NCBI GenBank assembly: GCA_965229935.1
Contig: CBDDKB010000002.1
Span: 1,240,001-1,304,000 of the forward strand
DNA length: 64,000 nt
Source: SPJN01 sp965229935
GTDB lineage: Bacteria; Pseudomonadota; Alphaproteobacteria; SPJN01
Direction of reading: 5' to 3'
The first letter of the stretch is position 1, and every line of letters begins with the position of its first letter. The notes below the pieces were generated by a model that saw nothing but the letters and a program-made list of their open reading frames with translations, did no database searches and was not told where the DNA came from. The position numbers were made by a program, and so were the translations under genes. Shown here one piece after another: positions 62,141 through 64,000 of the stretch.

Positions 62141-62172
62141 CAGCCGCTGTGCGACGCAGCGGCTGTTTTCGT
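62141..62172 (+). terminator. Rho-independent terminator after Coq4-family paralogue 3
   Basis: CAGCCGCTG (62141-62149) pairs perfectly with CAGCGGCTG (62157-62165), 7-base loop, then TTTTCGTT. It ends 14 bp before the thioesterase start. Confidence 0.8.
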
Positions 62173-62185
62173 TCCCGGGGGTTTT

Positions 62186-62632
62186 ATGAACGACCAGAAC
62201 ACAACCAACGTCACCGAAAAACCGGTGCCGGAGGAGTTTATCAAGGGCGCATTAGAAGGCTCGCCCTTTCAAGCGTGGCTTGGCATCAAGCTACAAAGCA
62301 TTGAATCCGATGGCGTAACCTTCACCTGCCCGTTCAAAGACGACATTATTTCCAATCCTGTTGCTAAAACCGTTCATGGCGGAGTGCTTGCCAGCCTGAT
62401 TGATCTTGGCGGCCTATTTGCCATGATGACGGTGACCGACCGGGTAACAAGCACGATCGACCTAAAGGTCGATTATCACCGCCCTGCTACAGAAGGGCCG
62501 CTGAACTGCACGGCCCATGTGATTGATGTTGGCGGTAAGATCGGCACCGCCGCAACAGAGGTGCGGCTGCAAGATGGCACCCTACTTGCCAGTGGGCGGG
62601 GTCTATATAATTTGCGCAGGCCCAAGGCATGA
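62186..62632 (+). CDS. PaaI family thioesterase (hotdog fold)
   Basis: 148 residues from ATG 62186 (MNDQNTTNVTEK), GGGGG 5 bases upstream; an in-frame TTG at 62126 crosses the terminator. Hotdog features are FQAWLGIKLQSIESDGVTFTCPF, VAKTVHGGVLASLIDLGGLFAMMT with the HGG catalytic loop, and DLKVDYHRPATEG. It hydrolyses an acyl-CoA, often aromatic or medium-chain. It overlaps the MFS gene start by 4 bp (ATGA), so the two are coupled. Confidence 0.9.
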   Translation: MNDQNTTNVTEKPVPEEFIKGALEGSPFQAWLGIKLQSIESDGVTFTCPFKDDIISNPVAKTVHGGVLASLIDLGGLFAMMTVTDRVTSTIDLKVDYHRPATEGPLNCTAHVIDVGGKIGTAATEVRLQDGTLLASGRGLYNLRRPKA

Positions 62633-63924
62633 CAAGCTACCCCACCCCGGATGAAAGCCCGACAACAGCGAAAGAACGCAGCCGCGGTCTAAACGTGCTG
62701 TTTGTCGCCTTGCTGTCAATCGGTATGGGGCAGACATTATTTTCGGCGATCCTGCCCCCATTGGCACGCGACATGGGCATGTCGGAGGTTCAGGTCGGCT
62801 ATATCTTTTCCCTTTCTGCGGTTATGTGGGTGGTGATGAGCCCGGTTTGGGGCCGCCTGTCTGATCGCATTGGGCGCAAACCTGTCATACTGATCGGGCT
62901 GACAGGCTATGCCATTTCCACCGGCGGCTTTGGCCTGTTGGTTTTACTGGCGACCAAGAATTACCTGTCGCTGACCATGTTGGCCCCCTCACTGATTTTA
63001 GTGCGCGCCATTTTCGGCACGTTTGGGTCGGGGACCATGCCTGCCTCTACCGCCTATGTCGCGGACCGCACATCACGAATGGAACGGTCTGGTGGCGTGG
63101 CGCGCATCTCAGCCGCGTTCGGGGTTGGGACGATTATCGGCCCCGGCATCGCGGGTGTTTTGCTAACCTTCGGACAGCTAACCCCATTCTTCGCCGTCGC
63201 AGGCTTTGCCCTTAGCGGCGCCATTGCCGTTCTGATCATGTTGCCGGAAAGGTCGCGACCGCAAGGCAGCGCAACAAGGCGGCGCATAAAAAAGAATATC
63301 GGCTTTTTGGACAAGCGCGTGCGTGCCTTTATCGGCGTCAGCCTTGCGCTTTCCATCGGTCAAAGCGCGGTTATGCAGGTAACCAGCTTCTACTTCATGG
63401 ATGTGTTGGGTTTCACCACGAAAGAGGCTGGGCAGTTCGTTAGCGTGGGCCTGATGATGATGGCGGCAGCCGCCCTATTCGCGCAGCTTGTAATCATTCA
63501 ACGCTTTGGCGCGTCGGTACAGACCTTGCTGCGATGGGGCGCTGTGCTGGCCATTGCGTCATTTGCCATTCTGATTTTTGGCACCAGCTTTTCCGTTTTG
63601 GTTTCCGGGCTTGTCGTCTCCGGCCTCGGTTTTGGCCTATTGCGCCCCGGATTGTCATCCGCCGCGTCTCTTTCTGTTGAGCCCGACGAACAAGGGGCAG
63701 TGGCGGGCATGCTGGGGTCCACAGGGGCGGTTGGTCATATGCTGAACCCTGTGGTTGGTATGCCGCTTTATCAAATTTATCATCAGGGGCCCTTTGTTAT
63801 GGCAGGCGCTTTATTAGTGCTGTCACTTTTGGTCATCCTGTTTCATCCCCGCTTCCGCCGCCTGAACGCAGAAGCAGAGTTGGATGAAGAAGAAGAATTT
63901 TCCGTGACGGGGCGTCATGGCTGA
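62629..63924 (+). CDS. MFS transporter
   Basis: 431 residues, about 12 hydrophobic segments. The motif A loop is VWGRLSDRIGRKPVILIG near residues 78-95; the N-half ends with RSRPQGSATRRRIKKN, the usual basic middle loop. The tail is acidic (EAELDEEEEFSVTGRHG). The pattern is like drug/H+ antiporters of the DHA1 type; substrate unknown. It overlaps the thioesterase gene, so the pair may dispose of or take up an acid whose CoA ester the thioesterase releases (inference). Confidence 0.88.
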   Translation: MTSYPTPDESPTTAKERSRGLNVLFVALLSIGMGQTLFSAILPPLARDMGMSEVQVGYIFSLSAVMWVVMSPVWGRLSDRIGRKPVILIGLTGYAISTGGFGLLVLLATKNYLSLTMLAPSLILVRAIFGTFGSGTMPASTAYVADRTSRMERSGGVARISAAFGVGTIIGPGIAGVLLTFGQLTPFFAVAGFALSGAIAVLIMLPERSRPQGSATRRRIKKNIGFLDKRVRAFIGVSLALSIGQSAVMQVTSFYFMDVLGFTTKEAGQFVSVGLMMMAAAALFAQLVIIQRFGASVQTLLRWGAVLAIASFAILIFGTSFSVLVSGLVVSGLGFGLLRPGLSSAASLSVEPDEQGAVAGMLGSTGAVGHMLNPVVGMPLYQIYHQGPFVMAGALLVLSLLVILFHPRFRRLNAEAELDEEEEFSVTGRHG

Positions 63925-63968
63925 CGCATAATCCTTCCCAAATTTTGACAAACAAAAAGGGGGCCACA

Positions 63969-64000
63969 ATGGCTGCAATAAATTTCCTGAACGAGGCTGA
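63969..64000 (+). CDS. Start of an unidentified gene, cut by the window edge
   Basis: ATG at 63969 preceded by AGGGGG at 6 bases spacing opens a frame reading MAAINFLNEA. Only ten codons are visible, too few for a family. It lies 44 bp after the MFS stop on the same strand and may belong to its operon. Confidence 0.45.
   Translation, partial: MAAINFLNEA

Overview
This 64 kb window is chromosomal DNA of an alphaproteobacterium. The evidence is a circularly permuted, two-piece tmRNA gene with the tag ANDNYAEAAIAA, the mreBCD-mrdA-mrdB cell-shape operon, an hflK-hflC-DUF2065-degP operon, a linked miaA/ilvB/ilvN/ilvC/leuA block, a class Ia nrdA/nrdB pair, ThyX in place of ThyA, three Coq4-family proteins and two wax-ester-synthase-like acyltransferases. 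The order cannot be fixed from the sequence alone; a marine or aquatic heterotroph is an inference. No transposase, phage gene, CRISPR array or rRNA was seen.

Layout. 1-3.2 kb: the start of a TonB-dependent receptor, a Coq4-family gene, a divergent TetR regulator and a GPH-type symporter; the same operator-like sequence (TAAC-N6-GTTA) sits before both promoters. 3.4 kb: tRNA-Lys(CTT). 3.6-9.3 kb: rod-shape operon mreB-mreC-mreD-mrdA-mrdB on the minus strand. 9.5-11.4 kb: leuA behind a 48-codon leader peptide with clustered Leu (CTA) codons and mutually exclusive hairpins, a classical attenuator. 11.5-14.6 kb: a ribokinase-like kinase and a membrane adenylate cyclase. 14.7-19.2 kb: ilvC, ilvN, ilvB, miaA. 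19.2-24.2 kb: serB facing degP-DUF2065-hflC-hflK. 24.3-27.4 kb: mrp, thyX, a small beta-barrel protein.

27.4-33.1 kb: a 1 kb non-coding region with DnaA boxes, NrdR-like boxes and hairpins precedes nrdA; two small membrane protein genes (one YobH-like, one AT-rich) separate nrdA from nrdB; then ssrA and a pair of repeat units. 33.4-38.6 kb: a small membrane protein, a porin, two acyl-CoA dehydrogenases and a TetR regulator. 38.9-41.7 kb: polyamine genes speD (behind a structured RNA leader), speE and an ornithine decarboxylase. 41.7-44 kb: a DUF481 outer-membrane protein, a VanZ-like protein and a glycosyltransferase.

44.1-64 kb is rich in lipid metabolism: Old Yellow Enzyme plus metallo-beta-lactamase-fold protein, two WS/DGAT acyltransferases, a second Coq4-family gene next to a CHASE2 adenylate cyclase with a long inverted repeat between them, an acyl-CoA dehydrogenase, GST, enoyl-CoA hydratase, dienoyl-CoA isomerase, a GT-C-like membrane protein, a BtrH-like orphan, two alpha/beta hydrolases, a third Coq4-family gene, a PaaI-type thioesterase and an MFS transporter. 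Together these suggest fatty-acid degradation and neutral-lipid storage close to cAMP signalling (inference). The observations most worth following are the shared TetR operators, the three Coq4 paralogues, the nrdA control region, the leuA attenuator, the repeat pair by ssrA and the BtrH-like protein.
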